Source: Hawksworthiomyces lignivorus
Taxonomy: Eukaryota > Ascomycota > Sordariomycetes > Ophiostomatales > Ophiostomataceae
Assembly: GCA_002917075.1 (NCBI GenBank)
Contig: NTMA01000003.1
Location: 1,027,801 to 1,091,800, forward strand
Reading direction: 5' to 3'
DNA: 64,000 nucleotides
Of this stretch, positions 24,506 through 36,105 are shown in pieces. The number at the start of each line of letters is the position of its first letter. Position 1 is the stretch's first letter. The notes under the pieces are model-generated. The model did no database searches. It saw nothing but the letters and a program-made list of their open reading frames with translations, and was not told the DNA's origin. Both the position numbers and the translations under genes were made by a program.

Positions 24506-25087
24506 CCTTTGTCCTACTTCCTTGTTATGTTCGTTATGTTCGCAGCAACAAAAATTCTCTGATTTATGTTAAAGATGAGTCAATAGGATGCTCATTTGGG
24601 GTTAGGTAGCAACTGCTTGTACCAATATCTTTCTTTCTTGTTTTTCTTTTTCTTTTTCTATTTTCACTTTTTTTTCTGCCGTAGTATGACTTCACTTTTT
24701 CGCCTAAAAATTAATAAGCAACATTTATCACCGGTTCTAGCAAGGCACTAGCTACTTCATTGAATAGTATCCCGTCTATTAACTCTTATTTAACGCCAGG
24801 CTAACATCTACTTTTAAACCCTTAGAACCATAGATCTTCTCCGTTATGCCCGTATCCTGTCACACTTAAATAAGACCCAAAGAGAATGCAGTTCCAACTT
24901 TCCAAAATCCTAAAATTTCAGCCCCACTTCCTCGAAACCTTGGTTTTCTTAGAGAACCCCCCCAAAAAATGACCATGCGCCGTACAAAATTCGCTGGCTG
25001 ATCTCTGAATTTGAAAATGCAGGATAGGTGTAGTTAAAAATCACAGCAACGTTGCCAAGTTGTTTTCTAGTGTTATTGCCCCTAAAA
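24506..25087. other. Intergenic region upstream of CNS1
   Basis: Spacer of 582 bp between two genes on the same strand. It holds the CNS1 promoter and the 3' end of the MFS gene. A T-rich, CT-alternating patch lies at about 24630-24680. No other feature was recognised. Confidence 0.5.
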
Positions 25088-26975
25088 TTAAACATCGTTG
25101 TCTTCGCCCATGGAGGCATCTGTTTTGTGTTGTGGCACCGCTGGTGGCCTCTGCACAGCAAAGCACTGCAGCGCACCCACCATTGCAACCAGCGCGGCGC
25201 TGTACCAGGCCACGGCGGTGCAGTCAAAGCGGCTGCCCAGGGCATAGAGGTAGCCAGCTATGGGAGGCGCGACCATTCGGCAGGCAGCGCCAGCGCTGGC
25301 AGCCATACCATTCACCTTGCCGAGGACGGAAGATGAAGGGGTGGCCTCCTTGATGAGAATGAGCAGCAGGGGGTATACAAGGATGGCGAAGAGGTTTCGG
25401 ACAGAGAGACAAGCGTAAATGGCTGGATAGAGCATCGACGCAGGCACATATAGAAGGCAGGGGACAAGGACGTATGCGAGGGGGTGTAGGAGTGTGACGA
25501 GCAGGAATAGGCGATAGACGCCGACCCAGGCAGCGGCCAAGGGAAATACGACGGCCTGGACAAAGAGCGCGATGGCGCCATTGATAGCCATGACCATACC
25601 GACTGCGCGGAGGGAGAGGCCCAGCCCACCGGGCGAATAGAATGGATTGAATGGAAGGGGGGCAGTAGTAATGTCGTCTCCATGGCTGCCACTGCCACCG
25701 CTGGGGAATGGCACAACGCGGTCATCCTCAAAAAAGATAGGGAGTGTCGAATCATACGCCATGCTATGGTAGGTGAAGATGGCCAAGGCCAGCACCACAG
25801 CCATAATGCGGCGCGAGAAGATGTTGACGTCCGCGGGCGACTTCTTCTCGGCCATATCATCATTTCCACTCATTTGCGGCGTCACCGCTGTAGACGTCAT
25901 CGTCTCGGAGCTCTCGCCGCTGGGCTGGTTGGTACGGCCTCGATTGAATGTTCCGTATGTCTCTGCACGCAAATCGACAGCAGGCCGTTTCAAGGCATCT
26001 GACGTCTCCAACAAAGGCGTCTCGTCAGAGACATACGCACTGTGTTGGTGCTCGTTGTGAGAGGGACCCTTGCAAGAGATAATCGGCTGCATATCAGGAT
26101 GCGTCTCCTCGAGAAGGAAATAACCAAGCAAGATGCTCATGAATAGCAGGAATGCGCAGATAATGTTAGGTAACAGATAAGGAAATTCGGCGAAAAGACT
26201 GCCCTCAGGGAACGTATCGGGGAAGGCCGAGTGCGGGTCGGCAAAGGTACCTCCAATGGCGGGCCCGATGATCGTTCCGATGCTCCAGACGAATGGCATA
26301 ATAGAGTATGCTCGGGCTAGAAGTAAAATTAGCGAAAGGGCCATGAGAATACAAACATGAGCAGGGTAGACAAGAAAAGGATTCATAAGAGACATGTTGG
26401 GAGAAACCTACGCTCATGTTCACGCTTCTTAACCAGCTCGCCCACCATAGTTTGAATGACACCAATGTTTCCGTTCAGAAGACCACCGAAGATGCGGCCC
26501 AACATTGCCACCCACATGGTGCGAGCCATGCCAACGACCAGCAGACTCAGCATGGTGCCGACGCAACCCACGAGCAGAACAGGTTTGCGGCCCACGCGGT
26601 CGGATAACCCGCCCCAGTACATCCCCATCAGAGCTTCGGCAAGGGAAAACGAAGAGATGAGAATACCGGCATAGAAGGAGGCATCTTTCTCATCGCCAAT
26701 CTGGAAGTGTTTAACCTGAGCCCATGCATAGGGAAAGATAGATGTAAGGGCAATAGGTTCAGCAAGACGGACAATTGCTGGTTTGATTGTTTCTCTAGTT
26801 AGTCTACGTCTCACTCTTTATTTCGTATCGAAGAACATTTCTTTCATAGAATTCATTTCTTACCTAGAATGAAAAGCTGAAAGGCTGGGAAGGCATCTGG
26901 GTCGTGAGGACATCCTTGCTTGGTTGAAGTCATAGCTCTTCTTTTGTCGACTCGGCTAGGCATCCGAGCCTTCAT
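25088..26975 (-). CDS. Major facilitator superfamily transporter (DHA1-like, ZIF1/YCR023C group)
   Basis: Polytopic membrane transporter of the 12-helix MFS class. Exons 26975-26864, 26777-26412 and 26316-25088 keep phase and give 568 residues. N-terminal motif CPHDPDAFPAFQLFIL precedes helix 1. The classic MFS loop 2-3 signature is present as GGLSDRVGRKPVLL, and helix 5 has WSIGTIIGPAIGG. A long central cytosolic loop (about residues 230-320, Ser/Thr-rich, with ETPLLETSD) separates the two six-helix halves. The combination resembles the fungal and plant zinc-induced-facilitator-like branch, but the substrate cannot be told from sequence. Three in-frame ATGs (26975, 26963, 26933) could be the start; the last gives the shortest N-terminus before the conserved Cys-Pro-His motif. 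Confidence 0.88.
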
Positions 26976-29410
26976 CGGCGGTGGATAGATAATAAAATCC
27001 AAAAAAAAATGATACGAGACAGCAAATTCTTTTGTTTTCTTTATCCTCCCTCTTTCCGCCACGAGATGTATGCTTCGCGCCACGATAGAGCTACACAAGA
27101 ACGTGGAGGAGCTGCTTTAGAGGCAAGGACAGAAAAAAAGGAATACAAAGCTACTAGATAACTTTCTTGTTTCTATCGACTTGCCACAAGAAGAGAACGT
27201 TTGAAAGATGGTAGATATGAACGGCGTAAGGGTTAAAAGGCGAGGATGCAAATTTTCAATAGCCTACTAATATTTATATCTGAGTGTTTGCTACGGCTGG
27301 GGATCCGTTCTCGTTCAACGGGAAGGATTAAGACTATATGAAATTAGTCCAAAAAAAAAAACACAGGAAGGATTGACTGCGAAGGTGGAGAAGAAAAACA
27401 GTGTGAAAAAAACAAGAGGCAAAAAAAAAAATAACAAGGAGGCATGAGAGGCGTAGACGGACCTGGACGCACGAAATCTCGCCGAGTCGGAGAGGGAGCG
27501 CCAAAAAAGCGGGTTCAAGCAACGCAGCCTAAGCTCTTCATACAGTTCCGTAGTTGAAGGCGGGAAGCCTGCAGACACAACTTCGTGCATGCAGAGATTG
27601 GGAAGTCGCCTTGCATATAAGCTAGGGACTGTCGACAGGAGAGACAGGGTAGTGTGGTTACAATTATTCGACTCATGCTTGTTGTGGTACTCGAGAACCA
27701 TCTTCGTACGTCGGATAACTATCAGAGATAGGTAAACTACCGGTAAGAGTTGGGATACGCCGTCGTCCAACGTCCACACTCGATTTGCTTTACGACGTCG
27801 GTTTTTATTTCTTTTCTTTGGCCAGAAACCTTCTGCTTTGCTTGTTATGCTCTCTTTATCTGTGAACTACCTAAACAAAGTTGTACCACCTGAAGTCGGA
27901 AATATTGATATACCAGGTAGAGGAACACAGTATGAGCGAAGAGGAGTGGAAAGACAAGCCAATAAAGTGAAAACAGAGAGGTGTGAAGAAGTGATCAACA
28001 ATGCGATAAATGCGGGACAGAAGCGATAGAGAAGCAGATGGCATTGTCCAATAGCAAGCCCATCTAATCGCCGCTGCGAACTACATTTTAGTTTTGAAGA
28101 GCTAAAAGTTGAATCATGAAAACCTCTGATTGGATGGTGTGGCGAGTAAAAAGCAAGAGGGATCACGGATAGACGAGTGATGCTACTCCGTAAAAAGAGG
28201 TCGAATAATTTGGAAATGGAAAGAATCAGCCGAGCTGGAGCCGTCCTTCCCTTTCTCCATTGCCCTCATTGTCGTTCTTGCCTTCTTTCGGTGTGACCAG
28301 ACGGCCCGGAGGATCCTCTCCTCTTCGATGAGTTTCATTTTCGTTCTGTCGGTTCATGTCTTGGAATCTCAATTTACGTCACAGAAACTGGCCTTGTCAT
28401 TTTCTCTTTCACATGGGCCAGACCCCTCTTCTCTAACGGCGAACTTTCAGCCAACGGCGTTTTTTCGACGGCGTATTATCTCTCGACAAAACACACACAC
28501 TCTCACACCCGAAGGAGCATTGTAGTGTCAATGTTTTGGACTATTGACGGGTAATGAAAATCAGTACAATATGAAAAAAGAAAATTACGTACTGTATACT
28601 GCAACATTGCTCTACCGAAATCGGTGATGTGCCACATTGATAGGCCTTATCTTCTATCAGTGTGTTTCTTTGACCCTTCATTTCCATTTCTTGGCCCCTT
28701 TTCATGTGTGTATGTGTGTAGCACGGAATATGGTATCTATTGCATCCCCAGATGTTATTCTGTCACAAGCATACGGCCCACAAACCAATTAACGCACAGT
28801 GAGCAGTGGATGTTGCTGCCTGACAAAAAAATCTCGGTTCATCTCTAGCCAGTAGAATCAACAAACATCTGTTCCATTGTTCAAATTCGCGTAAAATAAA
28901 AATAGAGTGCGACCACCTTAAACACAGCTGCTCTTATCTGTTGTTTTTGGGCGACTTGGCCTTGCTTTTTCCTTGTGCCTAGCAGGTGCCTTATTATCAT
29001 TCTAGATGGAGAGACCATTCACATTTTATAGTGTGCTTTATTTCTGGTTGCCCTCCTGCCGCTAAACCGTACAGGTGAAGGGTGGAGAGGTTGGTGCTCT
29101 ACATGTGGATAAGCTGCAAACAAAAGCTGTGTCTGTGCACAGGAAGGTGTCTGGATAGATAATGTGTGATGTCCTAGTAGTTAGAACCTATCCGGCATGC
29201 AGGATATGCAGATACGAGGGAAATGAAACAGAGAAAGAGGGTAAAAAATAATTATTGAAACTATCACGTAAGTTCTGTCGCATGTTGAACGAGTATAGAT
29301 AATGATAAGCAGGATCTCACAGAGGATAAGCCCGGGTTGAGGACTACACAAGGCTCTTATTGTATGGCTGGTATTTTCTCATATCAGCTAACTACCAGTC
29401 TCCGGCTTCC

Positions 29411-29529
29411 ACGTACGGCCATAGATACTGGAAAGCACGGGATCCCGTCCGCTCTCCCCTAGTTAAACCAGTAATCGGCAAATTAGTAGTTGGGTCGGTG
29501 ACGACCAGCGAATACCTGCTGCTGTACGT
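29411..29529 (+). rRNA. 5S ribosomal RNA
   Basis: About 119 nt with the canonical eukaryotic 5S layout, transcribed by RNA polymerase III. The ends pair over nine bases (ACGTACGGC with GCTGTACGT, one G-U). The interior shows GGGATCCCGTCCGCTCTCCC (loop B/helix III), the A-box-like AGTTAAACC and the C-box core TTAGTAGTTGGGT followed by GGTGAC and CCAGCGAA. A T-rich terminator follows. Compared with the common fungal sequence as I remember it, changes occur as compensating pairs (A-T to G-C in helix I; G-C to C-G in helix V), which argues for a functional variant rather than a decayed copy. Single 5S genes scattered away from the rDNA are normal in filamentous ascomycetes. Confidence 0.92.
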
Positions 29530-29538
29530 TTCTTATTC

Positions 29539-29545
29539 TTTTTTT
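29539..29545 (+). terminator. RNA polymerase III T-run terminator of 5S
   Basis: Seven T residues begin ten bases after the end of the 5S helix, preceded by a shorter T-rich segment. This is the usual Pol III stop signal. Confidence 0.75.
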
Positions 29546-30317
29546 ATTATTTTGGATTCCGCAGAAGGCGATATCTAATCTGTCCCTTTGGTCAAAACCC
29601 GCAATAAGGCAGATGAAGCTATAGCATCTAGAGGTGTGGTGTTAAATTCTCCAATTGCAGTAGTTCCCGTCCTTACCGCAGAGCGGAGACGATGAAAAGA
29701 AACTACTTTCTAAAACCGTTGTTACTCAGTGGGGGTCAAGGATGCTGTCTTCTGCTGAAGAAGCAGTGTTTCTCCGCATTTGGCGCTTCCAATTCTTTGG
29801 ATGTCTGTTGTGAGCTTCGCTGTTTCGGTTTGAACTGACTCGGCATAGTCCTTCGATGACTGTTCCTCTGCTTCTATCTATTCCTGGTCTTATGCATGAC
29901 CCCCAACAGATTGTTTAAGAGGAAGGATCTCAAACGGCACTTCCATAAGTAGAGTTAATATCATGTCTATTTATATTCCTCTTTTTGGTTGTCAGATAAG
30001 TTGTTCAAGTGCATACGCTCATCTTTAGCAAGAGGCACACAGGACTCGAACATCTTCAATCGATATTTGTGCATAACTGTAGCTTTTTCTGACGTCCGTA
30101 CTAAGCTTTCCACCCAATAAAACAGGTTGTTGTACTGTTTTCGTTTTATTTACAGTCTCTCTATTATATATTTGTGTTAATCTAAGTGGCTCGATGCAAA
30201 AAACAACTCTTTATGGTAATAGGTTGTCCCGAAATTTTGATAACACCAGCTCACTCTGACTTCGTGCTGTCTTCACATTCGCTCCTAGCCACCTCTTCCT
30301 CGCCGTGTGCTTCTTCA

Positions 30318-31356
30318 TTAGTGCTTATACACCAGCTGGCCCGCGTCTCCGATCACTGCCCAGAACTCCTCCACCAGCTCCCGCTGGCCCGACGGTGCGC
30401 CACGCACCGCAAGGTACACGCGGCTGTCGACTGCGGGCTCCCAGTCGCCTGGGTTGCCGCTCGCCATAATGCCGCCGGCCTCTTCCAGGATACACCAGCC
30501 GGCGCACACATCCCAAGCATAGCAGCCGCCCTCCCAGTAGGTGTCGAGCTGGCCCGCGGCGACGGCGCACAGGTTGAGCGCGGCCGAGCCGAGCGACCGT
30601 AGGCTGTGGACCATAGCATTGCCGCCCTTGCTAGCCGGCAGGTCGGCGCTGGCGGCGTCCTTGGCTGCGGCCAGCCGCTGGAACACGCCCACTTTGAGGT
30701 CAAAGTTGGCGCCATGGCGGTCCGAGCCCCACTCGATGCCGACGAGCGACGTGCCGAGGCCGCGGAGGGATGGCGCGTCCTGAGCGTCGCCGCTGCCGGC
30801 CAGCGGCAGTCGCTGCTTGCCTTTGGTGCTGTCGGCGCTCTCTCTGATGACCGACGCATTCCGCTGCACGTAGGAGCCCTGTCCGCGGATGCCCGTGTAG
30901 AGGGTGTCGAGGAAGGGATTGTAGACGACACCAACGGTTGGGCGGCGGCCGACGGCGAAGCCCAAGCTGATGCACGCGTGGGGGAAGCCGTGAACAAAGT
31001 TGGTAGTGCCGTCAATCGGGTCGACAATGAATGTAGGGGCGTCGGTGACGCGGGTCTGGCCAGCAACGTAGGTCTCTTCGCCGACGAATTCGAACGTCGG
31101 ATAGGCGGCACGCAGACGTGTCGACACCATGGCCTCAACGGCCTTGTCGGCCTCAGTGACTAGATCAACCGCTGAAATAGGGAGAAGTTAGGAAATGTGT
31201 TTGAATAAATCAAAGAACATATGGTTGCCCAAACATACAGTTGATCTTTGTGCCCTTGGGAATATTGTTGGGATCGGCAGCCAGGATCTTGCTGCCGGCC
31301 TCAAAGGCCACAGACACCAACGTGTCATGGACGGCTTGCAGGTCAATGTCTGCCAT
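30318..31356 (-). CDS. Inositol monophosphatase family phosphatase
   Basis: Mg-dependent, Li-sensitive-type phosphatase that would release myo-inositol from inositol monophosphate for phosphoinositide synthesis. Two exons, 31356-31239 and 31171-30318 (phase 1, GTATGT donor, TTTCAG acceptor), encode 323 residues, a usual family length. Metal and substrate motifs are intact: SVDLVTEADK (40-49), FVGEET (68-73), VDPIDGTTNFVHGFP (89-103) and AWDVCAGWCILEEAGG (258-273). The start ATG has G at +4 and opens the family's N-terminal helix. The QutG-type quinate-cluster homologue belongs to the same family, but no quinate genes are nearby, so housekeeping inositol metabolism is more likely. The gene is GC-rich, especially in exon 2. 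Confidence 0.93.
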
Positions 31357-32150
31357 AGCCGAGATTTTGTATCCGAAGGATGAATAGACAGGCGAAATCT
31401 AGAGCAGAGTTTCAAGCTTTCTAGTTAATTGCCATGATGTCCTAGAACTGAGCTCCTAGACAGCAGCTTGGACCGTTGAAGATCTCCAATTGAAAACTTT
31501 GTAGTGGGGGTTGCGGGGGAGGGGTTCCCCTGGAGCTATGAGCTCTTCCGCCAAGACTAGTAAATGGCGTAGGTAGATTAAACTGCATATTGCTGTGATG
31601 TCACTGCAGTTAAGCAAATCAGTCAGCGCCAGAGCTGGAATTTGCAGATAGAGAATTGAAAATTGAGACCATCATATAAAATGTCCACATCATATAAGCG
31701 TATTCAGTCTTGCGGTAGAAGTTATACAAAACAAGGCAAAACTACATAGATAAAGGCCCAAAAAGAGAAAGAGATACAAAAGCAAAGATACCCCTCGATA
31801 CTTTCCTATTTTGTGCGCCTAAAACGCCGCTGAATTCTCCAAGAAAATGAGACAAAAAACAGAAGCCTTTGTTCCTAACCAAACCAAAAAGAAGATCAGA
31901 TCCGATAGAAAGTAGAAAGATATGAAGGGAAGAAAGAAAAGCCCCAGTCTGATCCATAACAAGAAACGGGGATATATAGGAAAAGGTCCAGAAGTTCCAT
32001 CCCAGGCTCTGCTAGAAGCAATCGATACCAAAATACCGCTCCTTGTACCGCGGAGCAGTGTAGCTTCGTCAGACATCAACCGCTCCTCGAGTCTCCTTCG
32101 TTAAGTCACGCCTGGGCGTGTATCTCAATTCGAGTGAGCCGGCATTCGGC
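31357..32150. other. Intergenic region upstream of the inositol phosphatase
   Basis: Spacer of 794 bp between two minus-strand genes. It holds the promoter of one and the 3' UTR of the other. Short runs of C and G (about 31510-31530) and A-rich DNA were seen, with nothing identifiable. Confidence 0.5.
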
Positions 32151-33004
32151 TCATACATTCTCCCGGAACATGGATTTCCGCTCTGTTGGGCTATCTCCTT
32201 TTGAGTTGCCTTGGCCGTTGCCGCCGCGCTGGCTGCTGCCGGCCAGATCCGTATCAACCATGGGCCGTGGGCTGACGCCACGCAGGCTCATGTTACTCGG
32301 GTCGGCGTCATCATCAAAGGGGTTGTGCGCGCCGGCACCCGTCGCGCCCGTACCAGGGCTGCGGCCACGCGTCCGGCCGCGCTCCTCCAGCTCCTCGCCG
32401 GCGTCTGCGGGCACATTCATGTCGTAGGTCGAGCCTCCGAGTGGGCCGCCGCCCAGGTAGGCCGTGTTGGATACATCCAGACGGCCAGCGTTCCGCTGCT
32501 GGCCCGGGTGCAGGCCCAGCTCCTGCTCTTCGTTGTAATAGTACGCATCGGCCTCGGCGCCGACGCGCGCATCCCAAGCGTCATCCGGATCCAGCGGGCC
32601 AAAGCCGCGGCGGGCTGTGGCGCGGCTGCCAGTTGGGGCCGCACCTTCGTAGGCACCCGCAGCCGTGCGGTTGTTGCGGTTCTTGAAGCTGCGGAGGCGG
32701 TCGTTGAACCAGCCGGAGATGCCGCCTGGCGCCGGCTGGACGCCGTAGGATGACGAGGAGCTGCCGAACGGGATGAAAGAGGACCACGACGGAGGCGGCA
32801 GCTACAGGAGATGAGGGTTAGAAGACTGCTTCCAAATCTAACGCCAAGATGCGACCAACCCAAGCAGGGAGGAAGAGGAAAGAAGAAATAAAAAGAACGA
32901 ACCCCAAGTCTTTGAGCACGGTACCGCGAAAAGAGGACCCAGCCGACGCCTCCAGCCACGAGCAGCAGGACTACAATAAGCACAATGATGCCGGCGGTAT
33001 TCAT
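32151..33004 (-). CDS. Conserved fungal single-pass membrane protein, function unknown
   Basis: Two exons, 33004-32903 and 32801-32151 (phase 0), give 250 residues. Exon 1 encodes a short N-terminus and one hydrophobic segment (about residues 5-25) ending in FSRYRAQRLG, a basic stop-transfer. Exon 2 begins LPPPSWSSFIPFGSSS and is Gly/Ala/Asp-rich, proline-containing and probably disordered, with YNEEQELGLHPGQQ, a HNPFDDDADPSNMSLRGVSP block and a Ser/Arg-rich end. The topology suggests a luminal N-terminus and a cytosolic tail. The intron donor is GTTCGT, a weak but legal GT site, with a CTGTAG acceptor. Similar proteins are, from memory, sometimes labelled acid-phosphatase-like in fungal databases, but no phosphatase motif is visible here. 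I do not recognise a function. Confidence 0.8.
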
Positions 33005-34255
33005 GGTGGGCAGTTTTGGCGCGAAGCAATATGTTGATGGTGAGAGAAAAGAAGAAGAAGGGAGACGAGGCCCAAGGAATGCAGAGGAAAATGGTCGACG
33101 GGGGGAAGCCCAGCTAACGGGTGGTGTGTCGCACGAAACAAGACCAAAAAGAGGTTAGTGTTGCCGACAAAAGCAATTAATTGACAGCCTCCGTGCGATA
33201 CGTCCCCTGTTTATCGGCGGTTTGAAAGAAATGCGACACCTTTGTGTTGGGCTAATTTGCGTGCTGCGGACGAAAATATGATTTAGAGACAGGATCGATG
33301 AGGCTGACAGGCGGAATGAGACAAGCGTCAACGTTCAAGAAAAATGTACGAAAGAAAGCGAGAGCATGACAGGAAAAAGGAACGCTCGGAGAAGAGTAGT
33401 CAGGTTTGGTTGCACTTTCGCTGATGCTTTGATAAGCAGAACATATGTCACCAGCGCTTGTACCAGTACCAAGCGGGGTATGGCAGCCAGCTATAGTTGC
33501 ATGTCCTGCTACAACGCGTCAACTCGTATGCTACATAGCTTTCGGTCCGCTCAGCCCAGCAATATTTCCAACCTAGATAATGCACGAGTATTCTCACGTG
33601 ATTATCAGCGTATGTTCCCATAGTAGGAGCCAATACTCCGTACTTTGCGACGTATCCGAGAAGACCGCAGAACGGAAGACGCGGAAGTGGAACATAGATA
33701 AACCCATATAACTGTATAAATAAACGAAGAAGTAAATAAAGAAAAACAGTCAGATTTCATTTAGAAACGCTAAGGTACGTTTGAGGGTCACGGAGTGGCT
33801 TTGAACGACAAAGGACAGCGACAAGGAGGGGAAGAAGTACATCAGCACCAGGTTGCTTCCTATGCAAGATGATATGCACAGTAGAATCAAGGCGGCCGTG
33901 TTTCTTGATGGTAAATTGCCCAAAAGGAATAATATTGTACGTATGATCAATACTAAAAAAGCAAAAAGATGACATGAAAAGAAAAGTAACAAAATCCAAA
34001 ATGAGGAAAAAAAAGTGAACAGTAGAGGATTAAGAAGGTCGTAATACCAGGCTTCCCTTCAGCGACACGTCCAGCAGTTGTAACGCTTGTCCCTTCTCCT
34101 CACGGATATACACAAAACTCGTAGTCCCTCGCACCAATATACACAAAAGTTCTTTGCTGCTGCTCATTGCTGCGCCTTCCACGTCCGGCTGCCTCCTAAG
34201 AGAATAACCCCCCCTTCTCTAAACATGATCCCGACATTCACGCTATGCTGCTCCT
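33005..34255. other. Intergenic region upstream of the single-pass membrane protein gene
   Basis: Spacer of 1.25 kb. The part next to 33004 is purine-rich on the + strand (pyrimidine-rich on the coding strand). One TACTCCGTA motif lies at 33634-33642. No further gene was recognised. Confidence 0.5.
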
Positions 34256-35180
34256 TTAGCAGGCGCACCCGTCCTTGGCCTCCTGGCCGCGCGCCCCAAG
34301 ATTCACCCGATTGCCCTCACCGCCGGCACCTGCGCGGCCGCCTGCGCCAGCCGCGCCGCCGGTAGCACCGCCCCGTGTGGTCTTGAGCGATGTCTCCGGG
34401 ATGGCATTGGCGATGGCATTGAACACCTCATCGACGTTGGTGCCCGTCTTGGCGCTCGTCTCGAAGAACAATAAGCTCTCCTCGTCCGCGTACGTCTTCG
34501 CCTCCTCGGTAGTCACCTTCCGCGCATCAGTAGCGGCGCCGTCGTCGGCGTCGTCGCTGTTGTCGGCCGTCGTTGTTGATGCGCCTCCAGAGTTTGTCAG
34601 ATCCAGCTTGTTGCCAACCAGTGCAATCACGATGCCTGGCGATGCCTGACGCTGCAGCTCGGCCACCCAGTGCTTCGCTTTGATTAGGGATGTGGGCTTG
34701 GTGAGGTCATATACGACGAGGGCAGCCTGGGCGTTGCGGTAGTACATGGGCGCGAGCGATGCAAACCGTTCTTGGCCTGCCGTGTCCCAAATCTCGAATT
34801 TGATCGTCCGTGTTGGCAGGTTGCATTTTTGCGTCAAGAAGGCCGCTGGAGAAGTGAAGAGCTCAAGTCAGAATACGAACTAGACGCCGAATAAATAATG
34901 ATGAACCGACTATCCAGCAGACACAAGATATCCGAGATACGCACCGCCGATGGTTGGTTCCTTATTTTCTTGAAACTCATTGTTGACGAACCGCAGGACA
35001 AGCGAGGACTATGTTAGGCGTCAGCAGGTAGTACAAACAGAATATGAAATATTTCGAAAAGCGGCACCAAACATAGCACTCTCTTATCTTGTGAAACCAT
35101 ACCTTCCCTACAGCAGCCTCGCCAAGGAGTACCAGCTTCACGCTGCTGCTCAGCTTAGGTGTGGTGCCAGCGTCTACCAT
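34256..35180 (-). CDS. rab5: Rab5/Vps21-type small GTPase
   Basis: Early-endosome Rab GTPase that recruits tethering effectors in endocytic and vacuolar traffic. Exons 35180-35103, 35008-34945 and 34845-34256 keep phase and give 243 residues. G motifs are all present: GEAAVGKSS (20-28), switch I ending [11 protein letters not shown] (40-50), [20 protein letters not shown] (67-86), VGNKLDL (124-130) and ETSAKTG (176-182). The C-terminus CAC (241-243) is a CXC double geranylgeranylation site. Between NKLD and SAK there is an acidic Asp/Ala/Thr-rich insert (about 131-155), and a Gly/Ala-rich hypervariable tail follows 205. I believe similar inserts occur in other filamentous-fungal Rab5 proteins. 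Introns split the P-loop and switch I. Confidence 0.95.
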
Positions 35181-36105
35181 CTTGTCGGATGATAGCTGAT
35201 ATTCGAACTAAAAAGTGAGAGGAGTCGATCGGTTGTTGCGGTGAAAGATAAAACGAAAGTGAGAAAGCCGTTCCAGGGACCCTGGCTTGCGGATCAAGAT
35301 TCGTAGAGAGGAGGGGAAGAAAAGAGGCCGGCCCTTTCCGCCTAGAATTAGCTTCGGTGTATAATGTTTGAAGAGGAAAGAGGAAGTTGAGCTCGGGAAA
35401 GAGACGGAGCCGTAACCAGGAAGAGGACAGAAGATATTAGAGGCTAGGCAGATGAATAATGCAACAACAGAAGGTAACCCAGAACGACGGGATGAGGTAA
35501 GGTTGAGCGAAAAGGGTGGGTAAGGTGGTCTAAGAATGCAGAGAAAGAGAGACACTCACGATTAAAGGGAGACTGGTGCTCAATTGGTGGCGGCGTCACG
35601 CAAAACCCAGGCAACGTAATCGGGAGGTGTGGAAGCTAATCTGACTCTGGACTAGTGCAAGATTGATTTGACAACTGGGAGCCTTGAGCGGAATTAGGTA
35701 TCACCGGATCCGGATCATTGCTATACATATGTACTCCGTAAATGGCTCTATTAATTACTGTATATATCTTATCGGATAAAGAATTCAGCCCCACATTAAA
35801 AAAAAAGTTTTGAAGCTTTCTCAATTGTCGTCTGGACCGTGAACAAACAAAAAGAAGTAAGGAAAGAACGGAGAAGGACGGAAAAGAAAAGAGGATCACA
35901 AGAGGGGATAGAACCAGACAGCCATATGCAATAGCGGCAAATCAATTTCCCTATACGTTTTCTTTCTTTTCTTTTCATTTTTTTCTTTACCTTTATGTCT
36001 GGGTTTATTGGCAAAGTCATTGGTGCCGTGGCTGCGTTTTCGTCGAGGAAGCCTTCGTTTGGATCAGGATCGCAAGAGCAACAAGGCGAGCAAGACACTA
36101 TAAAA
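35181..36105. promoter_or_regulatory. Divergent promoter between Rab5 and KRI1
   Basis: Head-to-head spacer holding both 5' regions. A pyrimidine-rich tract (about 35947-35994) directly precedes an ATG at 35995, a common arrangement near fungal transcription starts. One TACTCCGTA motif lies at 35732-35740. From 35995 the DNA is open in frame with KRI1, so its last 111 bp may instead be coding. Confidence 0.55.

Larger units (their letters stand above)
26976..30317. other. Intergenic region containing a dispersed 5S rRNA gene
   Basis: Spacer of 3.3 kb between the MFS start and the inositol-phosphatase 3' end. The only gene recognised is 5S rRNA at 29411-29529. One TACTCCGTA motif lies at 28184-28192. 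Open frames here are short and low-complexity, several with long A/T runs (for example 27350-27440). No other RNA gene was identified. Confidence 0.5.

Noticed and set aside
27315..27779. 154-codon minus-strand frame
   Set aside because: Its latter half is Phe/Leu-rich translation of A-runs, with no motif and no neighbouring exon support.
30030..30130. tRNA-like B-box (GTTCGAGTCC) on the minus strand
   Set aside because: No matching A-box, anticodon arm or acceptor stem upstream at tRNA spacing.
30353..31163. Long frames on other frames and strand over the inositol phosphatase
   Set aside because: High GC reduces stops in all frames; only one frame carries the phosphatase motifs.
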